In this document: positions 41,801-51,269 of the stretch, one piece after another
Numbering within the stretch: position 1 is the first letter of the stretch
Layout: each line of letters starts with the position of its first letter
NCBI GenBank assembly: GCA_004764695.1
Contig: SMSO01000014.1
Span: 5,586,845 to 5,650,844, forward strand
Length of the DNA stretch: 64,000 nucleotides
Source: Schizochytrium sp. TIO01
Taxonomy: Eukaryota > Sar > Bigyra > Thraustochytrida > Thraustochytriidae
Direction of reading: 5' to 3'
The notes under the pieces: generated by a model
The model's database searches: none
What the model saw: only the letters and a program-made list of their open reading frames with translations
Told to the model about the DNA's origin: nothing
Program-made: the position numbers and the translations under genes

Positions 41801-43148
41801 AAAGGCAAAAGAGGTGGAAGAACTGTGCAAGGATGTGGTACAGCGTCGAGATGCCCTAGCTCACTTTATGGAGCATTTGCTGAATAATTCTCTCACCCCA
41901 CGCAAGCTTCAGGAAGCCGTCTTGGCGACATGTATGGATATCCGTGTCTTATGTTCACGACGTCTTGCGGGCACAATTCTTCACAGCATAGCCTGGCGCC
42001 CGTCAAAAGCTCTTGTGACTGCGACTGATAGCGCTACGAAATTATTGCTCGAACGTACCATCGACGGTCCTGGAAGGCATGTGACGAGGCACATGCAGCG
42101 CCTTGTTCTCGGGCCAGCAGTTCGAAGTGCTTTGTACTCTGGAAGTGCACTATCTGGTTACCTGGTTGCGCAAGCAGGCAAAGGTAAACAAGAAGTGGAC
42201 GATGCAGCCAACTTTCTTCAAGACACAGCACGCAAGTCTGACTTGGAATCTCTTGTAGCGTTGCAGCACGAGGCTTTGCGTATTAAGTTCTTGACCTTGT
42301 TGAAGGCTAAAACAGAGGGTGACGATGAAGAGGAACTTGGTGTAATGCACAAAGATCTTTTGACTTATGCAACAACTATGGCCAAAGAAATTTCTGCAAG
42401 ACCAAGAAACTGTCCGGAGCGCTTTGCGGCACCTTTGCTGACTGCTTTGGAAGAGGATTTTTACTTTGCGCTCGGCAAAGAAGACAACGAGAGCCTCTAT
42501 CGCACTGGATTTCTTGAATTTGTTGAGCCCTTTGTGAGACTCTTCAAGCCACAACATCAAATTAACGATGCGCGCAAGCTTTGGACCGAACAAGTTGAAC
42601 TAGCAACAAAAGAAAGTACGACCATGCCTATCATTCTCACTGACGAGGACTTTGAGAGTTTGGACATGAGCTTTGTTGAATTGGGTCGTGAAGCATTTCA
42701 CAAATTGGAAAAGGCACTCGGTGTTGCAACCCATACGAAGAAGAAACAACAAGCTAACAATGACAGCGATGACGAGGAGTCCGAGGAGGATCAAGATGAA
42801 GATGATGAGGGTGACGAGGAAGAGGAATCCGCAGAGAAGCCGAGGCATTCTACATCATCTAAGCGCTCTCGCTCCAAGTCACATGACGGAAACTCCTCCG
42901 CATCAAGTAAGCGTCGCAAACAGGCCTCGGAAGACGAGGATGACGGTGATGATGACGATGACGATTCAAGTGCTAAGGAAATTAACAAGAACCTCTTCGC
43001 CCCGAGTGAGTCTGATGCAGGTCAAACTGCTGCAGGAGATGAGCTCTTCGAAGAAGGCGAGCAAGGGAGCGACGGGGAGGAGGCAACAGGCTCAGCCCAT
43101 GTGCAAGGTGTCCGCCCTCGCCGCCGTGGAGGGCGCGTCACAGAGTGA
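38886..43148 (+). CDS. SCC3: Cohesin subunit SCC3/SA (STAG family)
   Basis: A 1420-residue homologue of the STAG/SCC3 HEAT-repeat subunit that binds the kleisin RAD21/SCC1 and loads and holds cohesin on chromatin. The start is strong (GCACCATGA). Residues ~25-75 are acidic, followed by a Lys/Ser-rich basic stretch, both likely disordered. The STAG region with SFRHTAMEACAHISRGLLSLAN is near 280-300. The stromalin conserved domain spans about 390-455 (RRQDIHEEVRLSTLAAIEAYLEY, SRPYMADLLHDPSPKVRELS). HEAT repeats follow, interrupted by an acidic insert at ~610-640 and by another acidic loop near 960-980. The C-terminus has long Asp/Glu runs and ends in PRRRGGRVTE. Length fits STAG proteins. The family call is by the conserved domain; the overall sequence is divergent. 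Confidence 0.92.
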   Translation: MTAERKSARKRTATTWFVAGPSKRLSADGDDDEDEEQLIGNTGRGIEDENELEDENEDDDEDDDDDEDDEDDDEDAAPARKRAKDSSKSTSASKGKKSKSGSKKSSKIKKRSKKHARVEHGEILAALEDEDASVVQLVRDVIDDEDEEGLTPEKLSRKLVGFLLECSGVPKEAATNALDSENHHENDVLEVNAEEINELAEEISTDADAFFDKYPLQAWKRFDDRFEQFWKVFMEESDTRLVLVDKKDPFFEVLPGLVRSIAAMASGPMLSFRHTAMEACAHISRGLLSLANTELAKLSMSLKQLSSKASKGPVEKATKDAQKALFSFLKPVNSKKPDLAPVQNALGKVVQSTSSGSGRAPKALVDLAKSCQQMTSCVQHLLNMASKLFYRLTADRRQDIHEEVRLSTLAAIEAYLEYMPSYFLWISRPYMADLLHDPSPKVRELSCMVVAHAMASTGPVLSMEIDNKTQSDILKNILAVKTDWAERIIDDFTNELISDVNSAVIEAAIRAVSSMLDMNRKAVQISHEHAVERCLCYADTAKENLENVRRAAAEFTLKSRPELSDQTSASRSGASSIAQARLQLASMLELLANLAGSRLSSQDDADDNARGDDEEDEEDDEDDEEMQEEFLDITDSTSYGGTSTGEVTKTPKVLPFEILAKVVEAFWNIPSCTFLRNWEALCNMLQSYGENNVSGNLGQMRAQTLAGILRAASDCISADPSSPLGTGAGRSKISSRRRNMAAKRAAEDQESALHEAVERSLTDLIITFRTENAVLQNLIPLCAKLDLSRFTRDVQRESLSKLVKTLAHIFLKHTDVVLLYETGRVLVESFAASEENPISHEVATVLADTNQDMLTSIRNAAREIETSTSADMEESITTLGNGLRRLSMLLRIDPDRKPLQLPTHHSVCDALRALNHTRSGILADGLVLLELDLVSAFRQASAASLKTGGSGGNDDDDEMINEDNDDDETRDAKAKEVEELCKDVVQRRDALAHFMEHLLNNSLTPRKLQEAVLATCMDIRVLCSRRLAGTILHSIAWRPSKALVTATDSATKLLLERTIDGPGRHVTRHMQRLVLGPAVRSALYSGSALSGYLVAQAGKGKQEVDDAANFLQDTARKSDLESLVALQHEALRIKFLTLLKAKTEGDDEEELGVMHKDLLTYATTMAKEISARPRNCPERFAAPLLTALEEDFYFALGKEDNESLYRTGFLEFVEPFVRLFKPQHQINDARKLWTEQVELATKESTTMPIILTDEDFESLDMSFVELGREAFHKLEKALGVATHTKKKQQANNDSDDEESEEDQDEDDEGDEEEESAEKPRHSTSSKRSRSKSHDGNSSASSKRRKQASEDEDDGDDDDDDSSAKEINKNLFAPSESDAGQTAAGDELFEEGEQGSDGEEATGSAHVQGVRPRRRGGRVTE

Positions 43149-44617
43149 TTTATGAAACAATAGTTCATCTCGCCTAATGTTTTGCGTCAGCTTTTTCCTG
43201 AGAATTGATTTGAATGAAATGTTATCGCGTGCTATTACTAGCTCATAACGCTTTCATCGTGTAAGAATCTCGGATCTATCCTATATATTCATCCATCATA
43301 ATGTTGACATCTTTTTTGTTGCGTCTTATATCCCTTTCTAAAGTATATTCATTGTAGGTAATTTCCATCAAAAGGTCATGCCTTTGTGCATGCATACATT
43401 ACGAGTCCTGGTTGCTCAGGAGCTTTCTTGAAACAGCCATGCTAAAGTTCTAGGATGTTTTGAGCCTTCATGTAAACATTGAACAATCGATTTCAAGGTG
43501 TTTAACAATATGGAACCGGGTTGCAGTAACACAATGGAGCGTATTATTCTGTTCGCGAGGAGCAGCTTGATACTATCACGGGGAAAGAACGAAGTACAAG
43601 GAATTGCGTTATGGTTGGACCAACCCTGGATATCCAGCGATTGGTTGCATATCTACTTGAGAAAACAAAGAAAGAAAAGAAGAAAATATTCATTCAATAT
43701 CTGGCAAAGGAGTATCATCATTTGTGCGAAAATTTGCCAAACTAAGGCGATTAATGTCTTGCTTTATACAGTATGGCACAGGGCCAAAGGAAGAGTTCAA
43801 TACATAAGATCCCACTAATCGCGTGCACATGATGTTCATACCTACTCTTAAAGATGACTTGAACAACACTTTCAAATCGAACTTCAAGACGCCTGCCCCA
43901 AAATATTGGAACCGAATTTAGGTTTAGCATTGTCTTTATCAATTCCACTTCAACCGCAAATTCAACCTTTGTCGTCAGCGTTCACAGTAAAAGTAGATAG
44001 GAAAAGCAATCGTAGTAATGTTTGCCAACATGACCAGGATCTTTAACCTCCAGTATTGAAGAGTATCCATTTTAAAGACGCTCCAAACAATTGGTCGTCA
44101 GAGCTTACCGGGAAAGAGACCAAAGATCTGTTGCATCGAAAGTAGTGACAACACTTTGGACACAACAGACTTCAAGATATCAAACATACATCTATATTAA
44201 ATATATTGTGCTGGTTTTTCTCTGCAAATATTCATTCCTCATTGTTCCTTCATGAGTTTTCTCCTTGGGGGAATTCAAGCTCTACTATGTGCTCCATGTT
44301 TTACCTCGTAGGCTTCGTGACATTCTTTTGAGGTTAGTAAAATCAAATTTATGTTTATCCAAATTGAAGAAGCATCAAAATTCCAAACAATCCTTTTCTC
44401 AGACTCCCTTGAAAAGGTTACTTAGACGGAGGTAGAGAGAGAGAAAAAAAAAAAGAAATAAAAAAAGAGAGACTCAACGGCTAAAAAACTAAGAAAAGGG
44501 ACTCATCGTATCGTTTTTGGCATAAAGTTTTATATGGTGTTGTCAGCTACAAGAAAAGCAGGCAACCATGCACGCGGAGACAGTGTCAGAAAGCTTTGAG
44601 GTAACTTCCTTCGTGGT
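43149..44617. other. Intergenic region
   Basis: About 1.5 kb between two plus-strand genes. No gene seen; the 106-codon frame at 43498-43818 has no recognisable content. A purine-rich run (GAGAGAGAAAAAAAAAAAGAAATAAAAAAAGAGAGA) near 44435-44470 precedes the LRR gene. Confidence 0.55.
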
Positions 44618-45850
44618 ATGAACAAGAAAAAGGCTTCGCAACTCGCGTGGAGTGGAAGACCATGTGACGCTTGTGACCTACGCCGAAGATCAACAACTTT
44701 ATGCGTTTATCGAGTTCCTGGAGGACGCGAGTCGCGTGGTTATAACCTATGTGAAGATTGCAGGACTAAACCAAAGGCTCGAGCCCGGACTAAGCCTCTC
44801 ATAATTGCGGAGAACGCGCTGTATTGCAATCCATCAGCTATTACATCATCTCCTACAAAGGAAGAAAAGCCCTTCGCATTAACGACCATTTGTGGACGAA
44901 TGTTAACGCTAGGCATATTAAATCGCGTGCCAGCCATGTCGGCATCTCACTTAGGACCAAGGTTAGATATGCTCGCACGTGACCAGGTTCTAGATCAGGT
45001 GTTGGAGTGCGTCAATAGCAAATCAGTTGCTTTTCGCTCATTTCTACGTCAAGGTGGCTGGGGCCCACCTCCGGAATGGGATATCCCTGATATAAGCGAG
45101 GGTATCAACCCAAGCGACAACATCCACATGATAAAAGAAGGGGTAGTAGAGCAGCCATTAATTCAAGAAGAAAAACATAAAGGATCTGGATCAAATCGAT
45201 CTCTAGGATCTTCAACTTCGCAGCAAGAGCAGAAACGATATCTGCGTCTTGTGAATTGTAAACTTTCTCGTAATGAGCTCGAGATCCTAGGTTATTTCTG
45301 TGAAACCGGCACTGTGGACATGCTCAACGTATCCTGGAACCGGTTATCCGGTGCTGCAGCTGAAGAGATTGCAAATATACTTCGTTACGACGCCTGTGTG
45401 CGCTTAAAGGCTTCATGGAATGCTTTTGGGGTTCGCGGAGCACGAGCGATTGGTGCTCAGCTTCCTGCGAGCAAGACCTTGGAAGTGGTGGACCTTAGTG
45501 CAAACCAGCTTGGAGCAGAGGGTGTTGCGCTACTGTGTGATGGATTGAAGGATAATATCTCAGTAAAGTCATTAAACGTTGGTTTCAACGAAATGCGAGT
45601 AGCCGGTGCGCAAGCTGTTTCAAGGATGCTCAAAGTTAACCGCACGCTTGAGATTATTAATATCCGATCAAATGCAATCGGGCCAGCAGGGGCCATTGCG
45701 ATTGCAGATGCCTTGCGTGTGAATCGTGGGATCAAAGAACTGATTGTGGTAGACAATAATATTGGCCCCGAAGGTGCAGAAGCTATTGCGGGGTATTTTC
45801 AGGGTTCCATTTCAAAATTGTTGCAAGGCATTCGTGGAGCAAAGTCATAA
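44618..45850 (+). CDS. Leucine-rich-repeat (RNI-like) protein with Cys-rich N-terminus
   Basis: A 410-residue protein. The N-terminus holds C16-x2-C19, C29 and C45-x2-C48, a plausible zinc-binding arrangement in a basic context; it does not match a named finger. Residues ~85-150 form a helical region (LARDQVLDQVLECVNSKS). From ~205 to 400 run ribonuclease-inhibitor-like LRRs of about 28 residues, with the consensus LxxLxVxxNxLGxxGAxAIAxxL: LEVVDLSANQLGAEGVALL, VKSLNVGFNEMRVAGAQAV and LEIINIRSNAIGPAGAIAIA. Such LRRs are protein-interaction surfaces, as in RNA1/RanGAP and NLR-like proteins. No NACHT, kinase or F-box is visible. The ATG at 44618 is the first in frame. Function unknown; it may be a scaffold. 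Confidence 0.88.
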   Translation: MNKKKASQLAWSGRPCDACDLRRRSTTLCVYRVPGGRESRGYNLCEDCRTKPKARARTKPLIIAENALYCNPSAITSSPTKEEKPFALTTICGRMLTLGILNRVPAMSASHLGPRLDMLARDQVLDQVLECVNSKSVAFRSFLRQGGWGPPPEWDIPDISEGINPSDNIHMIKEGVVEQPLIQEEKHKGSGSNRSLGSSTSQQEQKRYLRLVNCKLSRNELEILGYFCETGTVDMLNVSWNRLSGAAAEEIANILRYDACVRLKASWNAFGVRGARAIGAQLPASKTLEVVDLSANQLGAEGVALLCDGLKDNISVKSLNVGFNEMRVAGAQAVSRMLKVNRTLEIINIRSNAIGPAGAIAIADALRVNRGIKELIVVDNNIGPEGAEAIAGYFQGSISKLLQGIRGAKS

Positions 45851-46986
45851 TCTCTTCATCAAATCTACTGTATACGGGTGACCTTCTTCTCAGATTCTAT
45901 ACGAACGAACTACTCAGACCCCAAAACATGGAATAACGTACGACTCAATCGGAGTTTTAATTGATATATTAGATTCAGTTTAAAATATTATGCTCTGCCT
46001 CATCACTTTGGAGCTGATACACTGTTGCTGCTGTGAAGGGTATTTTACTGAAAGAAATCAGGGAACCAGACGATGATAGAATGTTCCTTATCCAACTCTG
46101 TATTAATTATGCAGATTTTAAGAATGATGCCAAGATGAACATATTTAGAACATATCTTCTTTTTCTTTTCTTTTTTTGAAGGAAAAAAAACAGCATTTTC
46201 TTAATTTGTAAGGTACATTTATTTGTTGATATTTTATAATGCAAAGGAAGGGAGGCTATTACAACTTTGTCTGCATTCAGATATCTTCAATGCAAATATG
46301 ATATGGTTTAGGAAAGTAAGGAACACATCTGCGTTCTTTACATAATAAAATAAAATAAATACGATATGGGGACTGTGAGGTTTTTGATTACAGAAAATAT
46401 CAATTTCAGATAGTTTGTTGTGCATATAGTAAAATGAGAAGAACATGATCAATGTATACCTGAAAGCGAGGTGGAACAACTGACACATACTACAAGAGTA
46501 TAATAAAAAAACAAGCTTTGTTTGCAGTTTCGTGACTGTAATAGTCCTAATATTGGAGGAGACAGCATAGAAGCCAAGAGGCCAGGCAAAACACGCCTCC
46601 ATGGTCTATATCCACAGGTTGACATTTGGAATCGTGGCAAGGACTTGAGATGGGTTCTGGGTTACCAACCAGATCAAGCAGGACGCATTATTTGTTGTAG
46701 TGGAGTCAAACGACACGGTGTCCTCTACTTGGTAATGATGACTCCCGACATTCTTTGTTCCTAATATTCTTGTCAATATCTGCCTGTAACTATTGCTTAG
46801 TAACATAAGCTACGTGTGCTCATTGTGCAGATGTGCAAACACGAAGGCATGCGAGGAGACAGGAACGCGAAAACTCTTGACATAGGTCGGAGTGATGGTG
46901 TATAGGTTCTGATGATGCTGTCGTTGCTGCACTTCAGTTACTGCCTCAGTTCACCAGTTGTTTCACGGCAATGGAGGATTCACTTT
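45851..46986. other. Convergent 3' flank
   Basis: About 1.1 kb between the LRR gene (+) and lysyl-tRNA synthetase (-). Mostly AT-rich. Short frames near 46522-46806 on both strands lie in a slightly more balanced stretch but show no family. No gene supported. Confidence 0.5.
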
Positions 46987-48677
46987 TTATTTGTGTTCCT
47001 GGCTCTTGGAGGAGGAAGATGCAGAAGTGGATGCTGACTCCGTAGAGGATGCGTTGGGGAGCATTGGGAAGATGATGACATCGCGAATAGAAGAGCGGCC
47101 AGTCATCATCATCACAAGTCGATCAATACCAAGGCCCCAGCCAGCAGTAGGCGGGAGACCGTACTCTAAAGCCTTGCAGTAAGCTGCATCAACGGGCATG
47201 ACCTCTTCGCCGTCTTCTTCCTCAGGACGAACTTGCTCGCGACCAATGCTCTGCAGTTGGAAGCGACGCATCTGTTCTGTCGGGTCATTCAACTCTGAAT
47301 AAGCGTTGACAACTTCTTTGCCACGCACGAAAAGTTCAAATCTCTGTGAAACTCCCGGCCGGTCTTCATGGGCTTTTGCAAGAGGACTCATGGCGATTGG
47401 GTGATCGCACAGAAACGTTGGGCGGATGCACTTGGGCTCCAAGTGGCGTCCAATCATTACATCAATGAGCTTGCAGTTAGTAGCCACCGAGTGCTCTGCG
47501 GTGCTCGGTACATCCTCAAGGCCATCCTTGTCACTCCTGAGCAGCTTCAGCAAGGCTTCGCCAACCTCTTTAACTTTGGTTTCATCGTTGACATCAGGAA
47601 ATGAACCTCTGGGAATGCCGTAGTGGTCCTCAAGGCCATCGATCACACGAATTTTTTTGAAAGGTCCCTTAAGGTCCTCCGACGCAAGACCTGCACCATC
47701 GCTACCAACACCTGCGCCAGTCTTTGCAGCTTCACGAGCCATATCTCCAACAGCTTCATCAAGCTGCGAGAAGAGGTCCTCCGTGAATTTCATGAGATCT
47801 TCATAATCTGCAAATGCCTGGTACAACTCTAATGTGGTGAACTCGGGATTATGCACTGCACTAAGACCTTCGTTCCGAAAGACCTTTCCGAGCTCAAATA
47901 CCCGGTCCACACCGCCCACAACAAGCTGCTTCAGATACAACTCTGGTGCGATACGCAAACTGACCTCGCTGCCCCCGAGCGCTGCCGCTCGAGTCCTAAA
48001 GGGTCTTGCGAGTGCACCTCCCGCCGAAGGTACTAGGGAAGGAGTCTCAACCTCCAAGAACCCACGCTGGTAAAGGTACTCTCTCAGGAACCTGACGACA
48101 GCTGCTCTTACACGAAAGGGAGCTACTACAGCTGCTCCGTTTGCCAGCATGTCCACATGCCGCTGCCGGTAACGCACACCTTTATCCCGGAGCGCAAACT
48201 TTCCATCACCGCGGCCACTAGGAATATCTTGAACGCATGGAGCAAGGACACGAACTTCGCGAGGAATGATACTGAGCTCTCCTTTTTTGCTTGACCCAGG
48301 AAAACCACGCACTGCAACGGCGTCACCTTTGCGGAGGCCGCGATGCGTCTTAGCAAATACTTCCAAAGGTGTCGATATTGTAGTAGAAGAATCTCCAGGG
48401 TTGGACTCGAGGTTAGTCTCGGGCTGGTAGAAACGGGCTTCGGAAAGGATCTGGACTCGAGCGCCCTGGTCCTGGAGATGCGTGAAGAAAAGCTTCTTCG
48501 AAGCCTCGCGAGGCGCCGATGCGAGGCGGCCGCACAAAACAATCTCGCCATTATCTTCAAGACGAGCACCAGAAGAGATGTCAGAGAAAGCAGCACGGTA
48601 CGCACGGAGATCCATCGTAGGCTTCCACGCTGAGGTCAGGCTCGGGTACCGGGAAGGCCGAGCAGTCGAGCTGGGGA

Positions 48678-48708
<31 letters not shown>

Positions 48709-48810
48709 AAATGATCTCACGAGCAAGGGGATCGGGCGGGTGTGCCCTGCTGCAGTGAGTACAGGCGCCCATGTCCTCCTTACGAGCGGCACAGCTACTG
48801 CAGACATCAT
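46987..48810 (-). CDS. Lysyl-tRNA synthetase, class II, probably mitochondrial
   Basis: A 607-residue class II lysyl-tRNA synthetase, charging tRNA-Lys with lysine. An N-terminal extension rich in Arg, Ser and Ala without acidic residues (RSF then ten Ser at 35-44) looks like a mitochondrial presequence. The OB-fold anticodon-binding domain spans about 85-200. The catalytic core carries a motif 1 region near GFLEVETPSLVPSAGG, motif 2 with FELGKVFRNEG (about 304-314) and HNPEFTT, CDHPIAMSPLAK, AYSELNDP (lysine-site loop) and motif 3 GWGLGIDRL (about 556-564). The frame starts at a GTG at 48816; the first ATG at 48810 was taken. A short acidic Ser-rich tail follows the core. The poly-Ser is encoded by an (ATG/TCA) repeat at 48681-48708. 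A plastid target is unlikely if the organism is a thraustochytrid. Confidence 0.95.
48681..48708. repeat. (ATG)n repeat coding for poly-Ser
   Basis: About nine units; on the minus strand they read TCA for Ser in the presequence of lysyl-tRNA synthetase. Confidence 0.9.
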
Positions 48811-49901
48811 GCCCACAATGTTCTGCTATAGCCTTCCAGTTCTATATTCCTATACGAGTTGCGAACTCCCGCGAGTGTCCGGAGCCTCTGGCACAGCTTC
48901 ACGCAGGCCTTTCGCTCCCCACAAGCGCCAGCTCCCCGCGCGAGTTCAGGTTCTTGCCCTCCGTTCAATCAATTGATTAGTCAATCAATCATTCAATCAT
49001 TCATTCATTCACTCATTCACTCATTCACTTATTCACTCAGGCCTGCATCACATTACATTTTCTTTCTTGCCTTTTTAATATTTACTAAAGCTTAAAGCCA
49101 CTGTATTTTTTCAATGTCTATTCATTTCAGGTATTGAATTTCTACTGTATAGTTCTGTTTATTCCTGTTGTCCACTAATAACCTCACTTCGCGGAATCTC
49201 ACTCTCATTGATTGATTGGTATAAGCGCAAGGCAGCAGTAATAGTAATCAGCGCACAGTAGAAACAATTCCCCTAAGGGCGAGATGTAATCAAAGGTGCA
49301 TCGGGGCAGTCATGCGAGCACGCTGTGTTTATGTGATGTCGTGCGCTACACTTAGTATAATCAGATTCTGTGTTGTATCAATTTAGACTGTGTTTTGCGT
49401 GCGAAGTCTATGTTTCCCAGATCCTCCTATCAAAATCGAATTAATTTTAGTCCTGGAAGAGATTGGATTTTTGTTTTTTTAATGTACGCATATAGAAACC
49501 AACGTGGTACCTATGCTACAAGAGCTTTGGTTATCATTGTAAATGACGGGTCAAAATGAGATCTGGACCTTTTATAACGAAGGCCAGGGGCAGAGAATAG
49601 ATTCGCTTAATCCAAGTATGAGATCATCACTTTGAGATAGAGATACCCTTCAAAGATCTCGGCTTCCTGTTATCCGAAGCACTTTAATCTCCCAATCGTT
49701 TTTTCTTATTTATTTTTAGAAGCAAAAATCTTCTCTATCTACAGCCATAGAACACAAAGAAAGAACAAGATAAAACATAGAAATGAATGAATTCATAATC
49801 CGAATTCGCCATCATCAGCTCCTCTTCCGCAGTTCAACTTCGATTTTGCTTTACACGATCCAAATAGCCAGCTAGCGACCTGCCCCGTTCTAGAGGGAGC
49901 C
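48811..49901. promoter_or_regulatory. Divergent promoter region between lysyl-tRNA synthetase and PCID2
   Basis: About 1.1 kb between two divergent ATGs. Left half: a run of ATTCA/ATTG repeats (48971-49039). Right half: AT-rich. The promoters of both genes should lie here. No TATA box fixed. Confidence 0.45.
48971..49039. repeat. Imperfect ATTCA/ATTG tandem repeat
   Basis: Units AATCAATC, ATTCATTC and ACTCATTC repeated imperfectly over about 70 bases. Confidence 0.85.
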
Positions 49902-51269
49902 ATGAGTGCGTACTGTGAGGCCGTAGCAGCCGCCTCCGTGCGTGAAGATGGTGTTGCTCTGGCCTCGCTTTTGCGTCTCTCTGCTGAGCGCTCGCATCCT
50001 GGCGGGACAGCAGCGCTTGTGGCTCTTGCGTCCAGGCGCCGTCAGCTAGGATCCGCGGGAGCCCTTGCATCTGCTTCTCAGCGAGAAGCTGCCGCAGCCG
50101 GCATCGCTGACTTGGCCCCGGTCTGCGGTTTGCACGTTGCGGCGGTCGCGGCGCTCCAAATAGCCTCAGAGTTGGGTGATAACGACGTCAATAAGTCTTC
50201 GCTTTCCACGTGGCTTTCCGAGGCTTTCGATGCACAGACCCAGGCGTTCAGGAAGTTTCTCGAAGTTTTTAGGGCTGAGGGAAGCTGGTTGGTTCCTGCG
50301 TTAATGTCTTTGGTTCATGACACGCGGGTTTTGGCTGTTTGGGCGGATTCTGTACGTGGCGATGGACGGCAGGAATGCCTTCGAGAGACTAAAACGCTGC
50401 TAGAAACATGCTTTAGACTTACCACCATGGGAAGGGCGACTTCTGCAGAGGCCCAGAAGAAGCGGTCGGTGGGCTTATACATTGTGAATCACCAATTCAA
50501 GGTTTTCTTTGCGCTGAAAAGCCTCCAGCTCTGCCGTAACCTGGTGAGGTCTGTAGAGATGCCCACATTTCCAGAGCTTGACAGCTTTCCTCTTGACCAG
50601 AGAGTAATGTATCAGTTTTATCGTGGGCGCTTGTTAATTCTGGACGATCGTGTAGCAGAGGCTCGCCGTGCTCTTCAATTTGCACTTGACAATTGTCCCA
50701 CGGCTCTTCGTCATAACCGTAAGCTCATTCTTGAGTTCCTTGTGCCCATTAGCCTCTTCTGCGGACGTGCACCAACGCAGAATCTTCTTCGTGAGTACGG
50801 AATTGACTACCTTGCAGATCTCATGACGCATGTGCAAAACGGTAATGTGCGTGCTCTTACAAAACTCATTGACGACCAACAGGACCACTTTATTGCGCGT
50901 GGACTGTTTCTTACCCTCGACCAACTCAAGGTACTTGCCTATCGTAACCTTTTTCGCAACGTTATTCTTATATACCAGGACTCTGCAGCGGACCGCGCTA
51001 AAACTCGCGTCCCACTTGACATCCTCATGCGTCCCTTTGAACTTTACAGCGAGCCTGATCCGCTTGCGCAGTTTGCAGATGCTGACGGTGACGATTCTAC
51101 TGCAGTCTCCCAGGAGGAACTCATGGAGCACATTAAATGTGTACTCTCAAATCTCATCTTTCAAAGATATGTCAAGGGCTATATCTCTCATGAAAAAGCA
51201 ACACTCGTTCTAAGTCCAAAGGAACCCTTCCCCAAACTCAATACTATTCACCCGCTTGAGGAGGCATGA
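49902..51269 (+). CDS. PCID2: PCID2-like PCI-domain protein (TREX-2 component)
   Basis: A 455-residue homologue of PCID2 (yeast Thp1), which with GANP/Sac3 and DSS1 forms TREX-2 at nuclear pores to couple transcription with mRNA export. The N-terminal ~200 residues are helical. From ~230 the family pattern is clear: YQFYRGRLLILDDRVAEARR, ALDNCPTALRHNRKLILEFLVP, LREYGIDYLADL, FLTLDQLKVLAYRNLFRNV, then the winged-helix of the PCI domain (CVLSNLIFQRYVKGYISHEKATLVLSPKEPFP). Length is close to that of the human protein (about 400). The start ATG (GCCATGAGTGCG) is in good context. Convergent with the receptor kinase, with a decayed kinase fragment between. Confidence 0.93.
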   Translation: MSAYCEAVAAASVREDGVALASLLRLSAERSHPGGTAALVALASRRRQLGSAGALASASQREAAAAGIADLAPVCGLHVAAVAALQIASELGDNDVNKSSLSTWLSEAFDAQTQAFRKFLEVFRAEGSWLVPALMSLVHDTRVLAVWADSVRGDGRQECLRETKTLLETCFRLTTMGRATSAEAQKKRSVGLYIVNHQFKVFFALKSLQLCRNLVRSVEMPTFPELDSFPLDQRVMYQFYRGRLLILDDRVAEARRALQFALDNCPTALRHNRKLILEFLVPISLFCGRAPTQNLLREYGIDYLADLMTHVQNGNVRALTKLIDDQQDHFIARGLFLTLDQLKVLAYRNLFRNVILIYQDSAADRAKTRVPLDILMRPFELYSEPDPLAQFADADGDDSTAVSQEELMEHIKCVLSNLIFQRYVKGYISHEKATLVLSPKEPFPKLNTIHPLEEA

